64,000 bases of DNA from Tubiluchus corallicola (GCA_030141605.1 JAQGDQ010000405.1:124001-188000), one strand, 5' to 3'; shown: positions 32,850 to 44,860, numbered from the stretch's first letter. The notes: generated by a model from the letters alone, not told the origin. Program-made: numbers and translations.

Positions 32850-35570
32850 AAACTAAAAAAACTTGAAAACAAACCAATCCACAATCACGCCTTATAGTGA
32901 AGTCATAGATCTCAAGCAAAAATCCAGTGGGTCGTTTCAGTCACAGCTCAATGCACGTACATCGTTGTCATCATACAACCCAAACAAAAGCGTGCTTATT
33001 GAAAACGTCAAAGGTGTTAATATAGTCAATTCCAGCACTTCTATCAAGAAAAATTTACATAAACACTTCTCGAATGCTAAGTTTGTGATATCACACAGCC
33101 ATGAGTAAGATCCAGCTACAGTTAACAGACAGACAATCAGCAGATGATTTCATAAAAAAACTGGGACTGTACTTACTTGGGTGAGGACACCAATGTAAGG
33201 AAGCCAAAGATATGTAATATTGGCCTCGCCAGAGACTGAATCCATGTTTAACAGACAATGAAATGCAACATGATGTCAATAAGATTGAACATTTTAAACG
33301 TGAAAATGGCATGGTTCTTCTGTTAGCAAAAATTAAATTTAAATCTCATGCATGATGACTTGAAGACAGCAATTGATAGTGGCATTCCAGTTTAGTAAAT
33401 TGTATGTTAAGTAGTCAAATTTGTTACCAAGCCTACTCCAACCAGGTGCTTTAAATTGTGAAAAATTTGGGCATGTTGCAAAATGGTGCAAATGCTCTGT
33501 TACATGCACGAAATGTTCAAAGCAGCACAAATCAGAAGACTGTGATGAACTTATTCACAAATGTGTTAACTGCAACGGCGATCACGAGGCGTGGGCTAAA
33601 AAACTGTTACAATTATATTAAAAGGTGTTAACATTCGGTGACGATAGACAATGGACATGGCTAGATATAATGTATATTTCATTCAGCTTAATAAATAAAT
33701 AACAATAACATGACATGCTGTACTTACCACCCTACATAAAAGCATTGCCTGATTATTATTTAAGTGAATTGTTAATTTGTACAGTTTGTTATATTGTTTT
33801 TTGCTTTAGTTGTCATTTGGAATTTTTGCCCTGCAAATAGCTGCCTTGTATATACAAAAAAGATCTGGGACATTATGAAAGAAATCATGAATATGGAAAG
33901 AAGTTATTCTCCAATTAAATTAAATATAAGCAATAAACTTGTCTGTAATCCTGATGCAGTTGCTAATAGATAAGTTGATTATTTTACTAAAATAGGTTCT
34001 AATTTGGCTAATAATGTCAATTCTAGTGATGTCGCTAGATTCCGCTAGATGTCGATGTCAAGGATCAGCTAAATATTACATTGCTTGATGTCGATATAAA
34101 TTTGTCAATTCTTGCTTTAGTTTTTTATTTAAAATACTACCTGATATTATTCGCTACATTTAAACCCCTTTGGGTTATCTGATAAATATATACTTGTTAT
34201 TTGTACCTGATAATTTAAAAAAGCTGTAGTAGTGCTTTGTTTAAATCTGGTGATCCGACTTTAATAAATAATTATGGAACCTATTTCACTATTACCAGTC
34301 TTTTCTAAAATTTATGAACGTTGTGCTTATAAGCAAGTGTACAATTATTTAATTAAACATAGCATATTAAAGAAGAATGAGTTTGGCTTCAGGAAACGTT
34401 GTTCTATCGATCTTCCATTACTGACTGTTAGCGAAACAATCACTAGTGCTGTCAAACATAATTCTTTCATGGCTGCTGTATTTTGTGACTTCTCTTTTGT
34501 GAAGTCTTTGATACAGTTGATCATAAAATTATTCTTTTACGGCTCTAGAGGGGTAGCATATAAATGGCTAAACAGTTATTTACTTTATTGGACTCAGTGT
34601 GTCAGATGCAATAACTGTACATCTAATGAATTACCTGTTAATTGTGGAGCCCTGCAAGGGTCTGTTTTAGAGCCTCTTTTATTTTTAATATATATTAATA
34701 ACACAAAAAACATTTTAGTTGCCTTAGTATAGTTCAGCTTGCAGATGATACCACTCTGTTTTTTGACCTCGTAAATTTCTATTTAATTAGTATAAATAAC
34801 AGTTTCAATGATATCACCAATTGGTTTAAGGTTAATAAACTATCTTTAAATGTGTCCAAAACTAAATATATTTTGTTTTGTTCTAAAAATAAACTCATTC
34901 TTCCCCCCCCCCATATTAACTTGTATTTTCATCGTATATCTATAGAACGGGTTCAGTCTACTAAATTTCTCAGTGTAATTCTTCGCAAACATCTTGATTG
35001 GAATTTTCATATTAAAATGATTAGTTTAAAGATTGCTAAGAATGATTTCTCATATCATCAGTCATTGTTTATCTGCTTGCCATTCACAAACACTTTATTA
35101 GTTTTTAATTTTTCCCTATCTAAATTATATCAGTTGTCTTTGGCGTAGTAGGTATACAACTAATCTAAATTCTTAAGGTCCTGCCAGACAAAATTTTTCC
35201 ATCTACTTTTTAGATTAAATGAATTTGCAAATGTAAATGAATCCCTATTTAGGCAATGCAAAATTCTTTTATTGATAATATAGTGTTTCGCAATATAGCA
35301 GTCTTAGTATATAAAACTTTTATGAAATATTTATAAAAATATAAATATTTTTTTTAAAAATCTTCTAAAATTGAAGGTGAAACATTATATAATACACATT
35401 ATAATCATCATTATCTAGGTTATATTCGTACTAATATTGCCAAGCATTTTGTTAAATTTTATGAACCTCTGATTTGGAATTATCTCCCTGACTACATTAA
35501 AAATCAACATACTGTTTTCAAGAAATGTTAAAAGATTTTGTATTAGAACACGACTTTAATATATTCCACG
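32850..35570 (+). mobile_element. Non-LTR retrotransposon, decayed (zinc-knuckle ORF1 and RT)
   Basis: ORF1 remnant at 33445-33600: CEKFGHVAKWCKCSVTCTKC, then HKCVNCNGDHEAW, tandem CCHC knuckles of jockey/I-type ORF1 proteins. RT region from 34230: ISLLPVFSKIYERCAYKQVY, NEFGFRKRCSIDL, CGALQGSVLEPLLFLIYINN, then ADDTTLFF-like scraps and KTKYILFCSKNK, VQSTKFLSVILRKHLDW. Many stops and a catalytic-box break. The endonuclease is not seen between 33620 and 33830, so the copy is also deleted. The 3' end is placed where coding similarity ends (about 35570). Confidence 0.8.
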
Positions 35571-35929
35571 TGTAATTATTTTTAAACTCATGTTTCAAAG
35601 TAATTAATCTAAGTAAGTGTAGAAGAAGAAGAGGAAAATAAAAAAAGTAGTAAGAAGACTTAATTTGTCACCTGTTAGGTGTGCCAGGTTGCCTCCTGTG
35701 TTGTACATTGCCCTGTTGGTTGCTATGGCTCATGAATGTAAATTCCAATGCTTATTCTATTTTAAACCTAATTCTTACATTCTTTCATTCTCCATTGTTT
35801 CACCATCTTTGTCACCATATCTTCACATTCATAATATATTAATGAATTTTGAGTCTAAATTTTTAGAAGTTTAATGAAATGGCATTGTACTTGCTGTCTA
35901 GAACAGTATCATTTAAAAAGATACACCCC

Positions 35930-37765
35930 AGCTATGTACATAAAATGCAACGTAAAAAGAAACTGCTGTGGGGAAGACGCCATTCTGTACTGGTAAATTA
36001 GAGTACAACCGTGCAGCCAAGCAGGTTTCGGCAGCTGTTTTTCGTTCGAACTGCGTGAGAGAATACAGAATTTTAAGCTCAAATAACAGTGTTTGTCTTT
36101 TCAAATACATTAATCGTAAGCACAATAATAAATCAGGAGTTGCCCCCTTTAAAATTTGACGGAGATATTGTCGTAGATGATGGAAGAAAGGCTTGTATTC
36201 TGTGCGATGCATTTTCAGAGAATTTTACTCTAGATAATGCGGTAGCATCAAATTTTACTCGCTGGGCGTTAGCAAATGTAGTATAAGCTTTACATCAGGC
36301 GTTGTCTGTAAAGTGCTTAAAAAGATCAATTGTAAAAATAGTCACACACCTGATGGTCTGCCCAACATTCTGTTTTCTAGCTTCGCCGGTCAATTTTACA
36401 TACCACTAGCAAACATTTTTGAATTTTCTTTTCAAACACATGCCCTGCCTAATCTTGGTCGTCTCAATATTTAAAAAAGGTGACCCTGCAGACCCCCTTA
36501 ATTATTGTCCCATTTCACTAACTTGATTAGCTTGCAAGGTGATGGAAATTTGTATTGAAAGTGAACTTTTAGATTATCTGTTATTACATGGTTTAATCTC
36601 TAAATCTCAACACGATTTGACATGAAAAACAGGTCTACATGTACAGAGTTAAATGATTGTGTTAATGATTAGTGCGAAAGTGTTGCCAAAGGTTTGCAAT
36701 TAGATGTGCGGTATAGTGTTGTTCATTCAAAGCTTTTAATCAAATTGCGGTCTTATGCTGTTTCTGGTAATCTTTTAGCATGGATCCGGGCATTTTAAGT
36801 AATCGTACCCAAAGAGTTCTCATTGATCAAGATTTTTCTCCATATATCCTAGTTATTTCTGAAACACCTCAAGGCAGTGTACCCGAACCAATTTTGTTTA
36901 TTTTATTCATTAATGATTTACCACAAGAATTAATTGCTATTAATTGTCGGCAAACCGTGTTGCGTCTGTGCATTGGCAGTGCGCTATGCTCCACTTGGGG
37001 CACGGTAATCCTCAATTACAATATATCTTGAACGGAGTTACATTGTCTGCTAACAATGGTTGTAAAGATTTAGGAATAACTGTCTGTTCAAACTTAAATT
37101 TTTCTAAATATGTTAAAGACCAAGTTGCGAAAGCCTTTCGCGTGGTAAACATGCTGTTTCACTGTTTCTCCATGAAGAACAAAAATGCCCTCAAGGCGCT
37201 TACAAAGCCTATGTTAGGCCACTGCTTAAATATTGTACGCCCGTGTGGTCTCCGCATCACATGCTATAGAGAGAGTTCAGCGATATTTTAGACGCAGGTT
37301 ATTTGCTCATTGTCAACTTGGTGTTTTTAACTACTTCGACAGGTTGAATATTTTAGATTTACAACCACTCGAAGTCAGACGAATAATTTTTGATCTCAAG
37401 ATGGTTTATAAATGTACCATAAATGAGTAGATTTGCCATTTGATGAGTTCATTTGTTATGCTCCTACCCGAAATTTACGTGTTCACAATTACAAATTGTT
37501 CATCAAAGATTATTCTAGATTAGCTGTATGCAAATATCAGTTTGCAAATAGAATAGTCCCTATCTGGAATGATCTTAATTATGATGTGGTAAGTGCACCA
37601 AACATTGTTATTTTCCATAGTAGACTAACAAGCTGCAATTTTTTAAGCTACTGCCACTTTAATTGTTTTATGCAAGCTATGTTTTTTTTTTCGTTTAATA
37701 GTAACATTTTTATATATATTTTTTTTATATATATTTTATCAGCCTATGTATTTGTTTTATAACTG
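35930..37765 (+). mobile_element. CR1-like non-LTR retrotransposon fragment
   Basis: SLFKYIN-type segment (SVCLFKYINRKHNNKSGVAP), then FDGDIVVDDGRKACILCDAF, AFSENF. RT pieces: NRTQRVLIDQ, ETPQGSVPEPILFILFINDL, LNGVTLSANNGCKDLGITVC, VAKAFRVVNMLF, IERVQRYFRRRLFAHC and LEVRRIIFDLKMVYKC. The last block (VQr.ft.rl......Y..Rl..L.l..Le.RR...Dl...yki) is typical of CR1/jockey RT tails. Frameshifted throughout and lacking the start of RT. The target join to the left element is unclear. Confidence 0.8.
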
Positions 37766-38113
37766 TGATTGTTAATGTATTGCAAATTACTTTCTTTTGT
37801 ATTATCTGACTAGTAGTACATCAAATGAAAAGTCTGCATTATACATACTGTTTGGTGAATGTTGACCTATGTTTGATTGACCCTTGACCTATAGGTCAGA
37901 GATCAAAAAGTGATAAGTTTCAATTATCAAGCACATCTTACTTAAGTACTTACTGCTAAATATTTTGAAAAACATTTTTTGTAAATACGAAACAAAGGCT
38001 GTGATTAAAACTTCTTCTGTCAACAGATGTAGAAACTTATTTTTTGTTCTAATACTGTAAAATAGCAATTGCTGCGACACCGTAAAAACTAAACTTTTTT
38101 TTTCTTTAAATAG

Positions 38114-38296
38114 GTGATTTGGTTGGATCAGCGCTCGGTCATTTTGGCCAGTATATCGGCGTTTTTTATCCAATGGCTTGCGGCGAACAAGCAATGATCA
38201 GCATGGGCCCAAATACCTACATCACCAAATATCTGAATGTAACGAAACAACTAACAAAAGATGTTTTGGACAAGGCTATTGACCAACTTGAAGAAA
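38114..38296 (+). CDS. CD109: CD109-like exon 10 (thioester exon, ACGEQ)
   Basis: After ATAG the frame gives GDLVGSALGHF, then PMACGEQAMISMGPN and YLNVTKQLT, ending in phase 1 before GTAATG. This is the thioester loop plus the first TED helices. The Cys and Gln that form the internal thioester are present; the usual leading Gly of GCGEQ is Ala here, and the usual PY is YPM. The bond could form since both reacting residues remain, but this is not proven by sequence. Confidence 0.95.
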
Positions 38297-38884
38297 GTAA
38301 TGTCACTGAATTATTCCACACAATTAGTTATATTTTAGAGTTGCATGAACATATGCTTTTGCTGTTTCAAAACTTGGTTTGTTATTTCCTCTCTATCAAT
38401 TCAGTTCAGTTTTATTTGCACGAATACATACGATGTACATTGGCAAAGCAATATATTGCACATTAAATATGACAAGAAAAATTACAATAGGCCATGTTAT
38501 TTTTCTAGACCAATATTAAGGTATGGTATACTGATACAAAAATCACTGTTACATAAAAATTGTATAATTTGGCAATGAAAAAAGAAAAAAATGAAAAAGT
38601 AGAAGGTATACCAGCTTTTTAAATGAAAGATTATAAGAATAACATATTGAAAATTGAAAATAATTGTGGTTAGAGTCTGCTGCCAAAGTGCTGATTTCTT
38701 GTTCCCTGGGGATCGGAGTTGTTGCCAAAAGTTTCTTGCATTGACTCCATTGATGAATACATTTAAATTGTAACCAGAAAGCCTACAGAAAACCTATCAA
38801 TGTTTTTGCTTGGTTAAATAATTTTCATGAAAATTTATCCAATTTATGCTTTATATAAAAAGTTTTTTTAAAAACGACAATGAA
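38297..38884 (+). other. Intron 10, left part: nothing recognised
   Basis: AT-rich. The open frame through the exon 10 donor (38297-38466) is read-through of the intron. Confidence 0.6.
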
Positions 38885-39474
38885 AAACAGTTTTGTAATG
38901 CTGTGCTGTTGGTGCTTGCGCTATAGGTGTCGTCATCGTTGCCACCATAATCATCATCATCATCAACATCATGATCACCACGTGAGGTGGTGGATTTGAT
39001 GTGGTGTGGTGGTGGTGTGCTATGGATGGTGTGGTGGGGTGATAGGGTGTGTGGTGTGGGTAGTGTGGTATGGAGTGGGTGGCGTGGTGTGTGGGTGGGT
39101 GTTGTGGTGCAGTGCGGTGTGATGTGGTGGAGTATTATGGTGTGGGTGGTGTGGTGTGGTATGTGGGTGGTGCGGTGCAGTGGTATGGTGTGGTGCAGTG
39201 TGGTGTGATGTGGTGGAGTTGTATGGTGTGGGTGGTGTGGTGTGTGGGTGGTGCAGTGGTATGGTGTGGTGCAGTGTGGTGGAGTGGTATGGTGTGGGTG
39301 GTGTGGTGTGGTGTGTAGGTGGTATGGTGTGGTGTGGTGGTATTGTGTGGTGCAGTGTGGCGCGATGAGGTGGAGTGGCATGGTGTGGTGCAGTGTGGTG
39401 TGATGAGGTGGAGTGGTGTGGTGTGGGTTGTGTGTTGATTTGTGCACAAAATTCTTTTTGTGGGGTTTGGCTAG
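38885..39474 (+). mobile_element. GT-rich Helitron with TGGTGTGG minisatellite, copy I1
   Basis: Begins near GTAATGCTGTGCTGTTGGTG, followed by GGTGTCGTCATC, a CATCATCATCAAC run, and about 430 bp of irregular GTGTGGTG repeats. The 3' end is CACAAAA-TTCT-TTTTGTG (7-bp hairpin), GGGTTTGG, then CTAG at 39471-39474 and a T: a Helitron terminus. The 5' end is uncertain because homology to copy I2 stops near 38890. Confidence 0.72.
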
Positions 39475-39475
39475 T

Positions 39476-40302
39476 TCTATTATATTAATATTCTTGGTAT
39501 CTTAATATATATATTTATTTATATATACGATTCGAGGCTACAGCCCGGACGAGGGCACCATTTGCGGCGATCTATATATCAAACGAAAGGTCTCGATCTA
39601 GTGTCGTCTCATTGGGGGTTTATTTTTCGAATCGGGCCTACCGGGAGGAACGGGAGGCGAAAAACCTCCAAAAATGGCCATTTTTCGGCCGTTTTTTGCA
39701 AAAGTTATACGGCTGAGATGTAGAGAACGGGAACGGGTCGAGGGTGGTGCTGGGCGTGGATAGATAGCCCGTATAGCGGTGGGTGTCATAGGCCTATTTA
39801 GAGTTCCCGAGAGGGCCACGGCGTCCCGCAACGGGCGTTTTCCCGGACCCAACTCGCGATTTTTTCGAAATTTTGACCAAACAGCCTGCGGAAAAAACGT
39901 TCTAGCGGCGCCTGGTGGGACTCTCGGAAGGAGATATATAGCTCTTTGCAAAGAGGAAGGACAGGGCTACACAATGATGTGGGTTATATTTTAGGGCAGG
40001 TCCACCGAGAGGAGTATCAATGAGTTAATTAGGAGTTCTATTTTCGGCAATTTTCGCTTAGAAAACTGCTGACGCAAAGCCATTGTTCTGACGTCATCCA
40101 TTATTGCTTATAGCTTTAATTCAGCAAAAAGCTGCTTTGCGTTAGATAAACAGACATACAGTAGCTGCCTGCTGGCTTTGCGTTAGGTAAGTAGGCAGGA
40201 TGTTACGGGCTTTGTGTTATAAATGAGGACTGTGTAGGATGTTCGCGTATTATTGATTACACGTGTATTTATACGCAAAATCTTTTGCGGGGCCTTTGCT
40301 AT
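39476..40302 (+). mobile_element. Non-autonomous Helitron, copy C
   Basis: Same family as A/B. 5' TCTATTATATTAATATTCTT at 39476, one base after the CTAG of I1; 3' hairpin GCAAAA-TC-TTTTGC at 40274-40287, then GGGGCCTTTGCTAT, the final G of CTAG being T. Inner (TA)n, then GATTCGAGGCTACAGC. It contains a long open frame (39779-39994) shared with copies A, B and D. Confidence 0.85.
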
Positions 40303-40972
40303 TTATTATATTATAGCACATAGTTTCAACTTTGTGAAAAATGTTTGGAATGGTTTTGTTGTAATGCTGTGCTGTTGGTGCTTGTGCTATAGGTGTCGTC
40401 ATCATTGCCACCATCATCATCATCATCATCAACATCGTGATCACCACGTGAGGTGGTGGATTTGATGTGGTGTGGTGGTGGTGTGCTATGGATGGTGTGG
40501 TGGGGTGATAGGGTGTGTGGGGTGTGGTTTGGGTAGTGTGGTATGGAGTGGGTGGCGTGGTGTGTGGGTGGGTGTTGTGGTGCAGTGTGGTGTTATGGTG
40601 TGGTGCAGTGCAGTGTGATGTGGTGGAGTATTATGATGTGGGTGATGTGGTGTGTGGGTGGTGCGGTGTGGTGTGGTGCAGTGGTATGGTGTGGTGCAGT
40701 GTGGTGTGATGTGGTGGAGTCATATGGTGTGGGTGGTGTGGTGTGGTGTGTGGGTGGTGCAGTGGTATGGTGTGGTGTTATGGCGTGGTGCTGTGTGGTG
40801 TGATGTGGTGGAGTGGTATGGTGTGGGTGGTGTGGTGGTATTGTGTGGTGCAGTGTGGTGCGATGAGGTGGAGTGGTATGGTGTGGTGCAGTGTGGTGTG
40901 ATGAGGTGGAGTGGTGTGGTGTGGGTTGTGTGTTGATTTGTGCACAAAATTCTTTTTGTGGGGTTTGGCTAG
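40303..40972 (+). mobile_element. GT-rich Helitron, copy I2
   Basis: Second copy of the TGGTGTGG element. Shares GTAATGCTGTGCTGTTGGTG, CATCATCATC and the GT-rich part with I1, and ends with the same CACAAAA/TTTTGTG hairpin and CTAG (40969-40972), which abuts the TC of copy D. The number and order of GT-rich units differ from I1. 5' border set at the end of copy C. Confidence 0.72.
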
Positions 40973-41007
40973 TCTATTATATTAATATTCTTGGTATGGG
41001 CTTAATA

Positions 41008-41041
<34 letters not shown>

Positions 41042-41817
41042 AGATTCGAGGCTACAACTTCGACGACGGCATCATTTGCGGCTATCTATACATCAAACGA
41101 AAGGTCTCGATCTAGTGGCGTCTCATTGGGGGTTTATTTTTCGAATCGGGCCCACCAGGAGGAACGGGGGGGGGGGCAAAAAACCTCCAAAATGGCCATT
41201 TTTCAGCCGTTTTTTGCAAAAGTTATACGGCTGAGATGTGGAGAACGGGAATGGGCTATGGGTGTTGCTGACTATGGATAGATAGCCCGTTCAGCATTGG
41301 GTGTCATAGGCATATTTAGAATTCGCGAGAGGGCCACGGCGTCCCGCAACAGGCGTTTTCCCGGACCCAACTCTCGCTTTTTTCGAAATTTTACTCAAAC
41401 AGCATGCAGAAAAAACGTTCTAGCGGCACCTGGTGGGACTTTTGGAAGGAGATATACGGCTCATCAGAAAGATCAGAAAGAAGAAGAACGGGGCTACACG
41501 ATGGTGTGGGTTATATTTTAGGACAGATCCGCCGAGAGGAGTACCGACGAGTTAATAAGGTGTTCTATTTTCGGCAGTTTTCGCTTAGAAAACTGCTGAC
41601 GCATTCCATTGTTCTGACGTCATCCATTGTACTCTGTCTATAATCTTATAGCTTTAATTCAGCAAAAAGCTGCTACAGGCTTTGCGTTAGATAAACAGAC
41701 AAACAGTAGGCAGGATGTTACGGGCTTTGTGTTATAAATGGGGACTTGGTAGGATGTTCGCGTATTATTGATTATACGTGTGTTTATACGCAAAATTTTT
41801 TGCGGGGCCTTTGCTAG
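40973..41817 (+). mobile_element. Non-autonomous Helitron, copy D
   Basis: 5' TCTATTATATTAATATTCTT directly after CTAG of I2; 3' hairpin GCAAAA-TT-TTTTGC and GGGGCCTTTGCTAG at 41814-41817. 845 bp, with (TA)n near the 5' end and a G10 run at 41167-41176. Confidence 0.88.
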
Positions 41818-42085
41818 TCATATATATTAATTTCTGTGGTATGGGCTTAATATATATATATATATATATATGGAACCTTCAAAAATGGCAATTTTTCGGC
41901 AGTTTTTTGCAAAACTTATACCTCTTATTTCTGGAGAATGGCAATGGGCCGGGAGTGTTGCCGGCCATGGATAGTGTTCAACGATGGGTGTAGTAGGCAT
42001 ATCTAGATTTCACGGGACTGCCATGGTGTCCCGTAACGGGCGTTTTCCCAGACCCAACTCTCAATTTTTTTGAAATTTTGGCGAA
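41818..42085 (+). mobile_element. Helitron, 3'-truncated copy D2
   Basis: Begins TCATATATATTAATTTCTGT directly after the CTAG of copy D, so a third head-to-tail junction. It has an inner deletion that joins (TA)n to GGAACCTTCAAAAATGGC, and family homology fades at CAATTTTTTTGAAATTTTGG (about 42080). No 3' hairpin. Confidence 0.78.
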
Positions 42086-42753
42086 AGATTTTGGCCTGAA
42101 TAGGGGCCAAAGTCGGTGTTTTGATTTTTTTACAGCTCCTCTTAGAGCTTTCAACTAAATTTAATTTTTTCACGTGTATTTAGGTATTATGGGCTAGATA
42201 TGCTATTTTGTGCATAGATATGAGGCAAAATATGAAAATCGGGGCAATTGGCTTTATTACTCAACTCCTCTGGCAGGATTGGACTAGGATCTAGTGTTTA
42301 CGTGGATGACCCAGTATGTGTACGTCTGCATTAAGTAGTTTTCAAATAATGTGCCCGACCAAGTCACGTGACATGAACAAAAGTATCAAAATGGATCAAT
42401 AGCTAAAAAATATACAAAACTTAGAATAATAATTGTCTAATTAAACATTTGAGATAGAGACTTAAGTAATGTGGTTTGGAGACCGTGACTTTTGGTCAAA
42501 GGGCATGTGCAATAGACAGCATACAAGTATATACATTGCGAGTATACAAGTTACAGCTAACAAACACATCATGGGTAGTCGTAGTGTGCAAGAAACACCA
42601 ATATTCTGACCTTTGATCTCTGTTAGCAGAGATGGAAGAAGCTTCACTTTCTAATGCTATCAGAACCAACAGCCAATTAGTTTTTTTTGTCACTTTTAAT
42701 CATTCTATTCATATCAGCAAATCTCTACTTATTAGTATCATTTTTTCCTTTAG
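42086..42753 (+). other. Intron 10, right part: nothing recognised
   Basis: AT-rich sequence between the Helitron array and exon 11. Contains AAGTCACGTGACATGAAC (42363-42380), loosely like 50577-50596 in intron 17. Confidence 0.5.
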
Positions 42754-42835
42754 TTTATGCGAAAGAATTAACGTTTCAAAGATTTGATAAGTCGTTTAGC
42801 GCCTTCGGCAATCAAGATGCCCATGGCAGTGTCTG
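42754..42835 (+). CDS. CD109: CD109-like exon 11 (TED helix, SFSAFGN)
   Basis: Acceptor TTTAG, donor GTAAGT; starts phase 1 and ends phase 2 inside the Trp codon. It encodes YAKELTFQRFDKSFSAFGN, then DAHGSVW, the conserved 'Gyq.eL.y.r.dgSfSaFG..d..GstW' block of TED. The match is especially close to CD109-type sequences. Confidence 0.95.
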
Positions 42836-42995
42836 GTAAGTAGTTTACAACCAAACTTGGCACATTCTGAAATGAGTTATTTTTTCGGTAGTCAATTTAG
42901 CTTTCATGTCAGATTTTGCTGTTTTGTAATTGAAACTTCCTGATTTCTCTGTTATTTATTTGCATTTATCTTTTGCCTTGTTTTGTTTTTCTTAG

Positions 42996-43152
42996 GTTGA
43001 CTGCATTTGTAGTAAAAGTTTTTTGTCAAGCAAGAGCTATCATTTTCATAGATGATAAGGTTATTTCAGATGGTATAAAGTGGATGTTGGATCACCAGGA
43101 TGATATTGGCCGTTTCCCTGAAAAAGGGCATGTTTATCACTACTTGGTGCAG
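42996..43152 (+). CDS. CD109: CD109-like exon 12 (TED helix and catalytic-His segment)
   Basis: CTTAG acceptor; the first base completes Trp, then LTAFVVKVFCQARAIIFID and a 'W~~~~Q...G.F.e.G.v.H' segment (GRFPEKGHVYHYLVQ). The His before the Q/G turn lies where C3, TEPs and CD109 have the His that steers the thioester toward hydroxyl groups. The donor used is GTTTGT after CAG; a better-looking GTAAGT four bases on would break the frame into exon 13. Confidence 0.92.
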
Positions 43153-43375
43153 GTTTGTAAGTTGTTACCTTGCATCAAATTGTTCCAAAATAGGCGATTG
43201 TTCCAAAATAGTTCTTGCTGCAGTCGCTTCTTCCATCTTTCTTGTTGCAGTAATCTTGTTGCTAAGTTTCCCATAAAATGCAATGTCATTTCCCAAACTT
43301 ACCCATTATAGAATTCTGTTTGAAACCAGATTGTTCAAAAACCAAATCAGTTTTCCCCATAAGAAATAATTTAAA

Positions 43376-43630
43376 TCGCACATATTAATTTTGGTGGTAT
43401 GTTTTATATATATATATGTACATATAAAAGATTCGAGGCTGCAGCTCTGACGACGGCACCATTTGTGGTCGAACGAAAGGTGTTGATCTAGTGTCTTATC
43501 ATTGGGAGTTTATTTTTTGAATCGGGTGCACTGAGATGAAAAGGGGGCAAAAACCCATCGAGAGTCGGATCTAGTGGCATCTGGTGGTGGGACTCTAGGA
43601 GATATATAGCTCTATATATACAGAGCTATA
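43376..43630 (+). mobile_element. Helitron 5' fragment, copy F
   Basis: Starts TCGCACATATTAATTTTGGTG after an A, then (TA)n, AGATTCGAGGCTGCAGCTCT, GACGGCACCATTTG, and TCATTGGGAGTTTATTTTTTGAATCG, in family order. The 3' half is lost and replaced by TA repeats to 43655. Confidence 0.72.
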
Positions 43631-43797
43631 TATATATATATATATATATACATACACACGCCATGGTCTCTTGGCTATTCAGTCATTTAAAATGTGAAAA
43701 TTAAAATTCTGCTCAAGAAAGAAAAAACATTAGAACATCTTAGTACCCTTTTGGAGTAAAATCATCAATTTTTTTAAATGTGTGCTTTTTTTGTTAG

Positions 43798-43914
43798 GGT
43801 TTAATTTACCGAGATGTAGACACAACTCAAGGTGCGACATTAACAGCCTATGTTACAATTGCCTTGAATGAATGTTTAAAGACCACAGTAGTATTTGACC
43901 CTGAAGACTACGAG
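43798..43914 (+). CDS. CD109: CD109-like exon 13 (TED helix, TLTAYV)
   Basis: Acceptor TTAG, donor GTACAA, phases 0/0, 39 codons. GLIYRDVDTTQGATLTAYVT matches the 'gG.....~~~LTAyv~~aL.e' helix of TED. Confidence 0.92.
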
Positions 43915-44860
43915 GTACAAAATTGGCTTATCTAATTTACGTACGTGTTGTTTCTGAATAAGGGGGCTCACAGATACCTAAAAACCACCTTTGATGTAGC
44001 ATGTGGCTAAATGTCTGAGCTGATTATTTATGTTAATTTTATAACTGGAAAAATATTCCATTCATACATGGGTTGTATGAGTAATAAACAAGAGAGATCT
44101 AAGATACTACTTGATGGCATGTAACAACAAATTTAATAGGATTTCCAATATTCAAAAATAAACAACTGGGAACATTAATATGCAAAATTGGAAAAACTCT
44201 TCTGAATGTTGGCAGCTACCCGAATTCTGTTAAACTTTCACTACCTTTAAGTCACATTGACATTCTCAACTTAATGTTTGCATGACAGTCTCTGCGAAAC
44301 TTTTATAGACATTTTTGTAAAATGCTATTAAATATTTCTTTCCAGCATACCAACTCTTTGTTAGCTTTGTAACTATTGTGGTCCAAACTGAAAAAGTACT
44401 TGTTTACTTTAGTGTGCTGCAGTGCTTTTAACTAGATAACTTTTTGATATTGAGCAATTATTAGATCGTTTATTTGGTTTTTTAAAGCAGAATTAGCTGC
44501 AAGCCAGCTGATATACAAACCTATCATAATTGTGCTGGAAAGTTAATGATTAAGTAGAAAAACTAACTATTACTAGTATAGTAGTGCTGAAAGTCATGCT
44601 AAATGTTTGTACATTAAATGAGCTTTTTAATAGCAATCATTTACTAAGAAATGCTTATTAGATGGCTTAAAAGTATTTTAGTTGTGCACAATTCAGCTTA
44701 TAATATGAAATGCAAAAATAGACCTTAGGCAATGCATTTTTGCACATTTGCAGAAAGATTATACATAGGTCACGTACAATTGCGAGATCTGTCTTCTTGC
44801 ACAGATTTCTGGTACTAAATTGTTGGGCAAATGGATAAATGGAACATGATATTTTTACAG
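43915..44860 (+). other. Intron 13: no recognisable element
   Basis: AT-rich, 946 bp. No motif-bearing frame. The open frame 44831-44860 just precedes the real acceptor. Confidence 0.6.

Noticed and set aside
38851-39447. Long minus-strand frame very rich in His/Thr/Pro (HTTPHHTT), also seen at 39135-39449, 40720-40947 and on the plus strand at 17876-18160
   Set aside because: It is only the translation of the TGGTGTGG/CCACACCA minisatellite in the GT-rich Helitrons. No flanking domain and no start context.
43153-43160. A better-looking donor GTAAGT four bases after the chosen exon 12 donor
   Set aside because: It would shift the frame so that exon 13 (GLIYRD...TLTAYV) could not be read.
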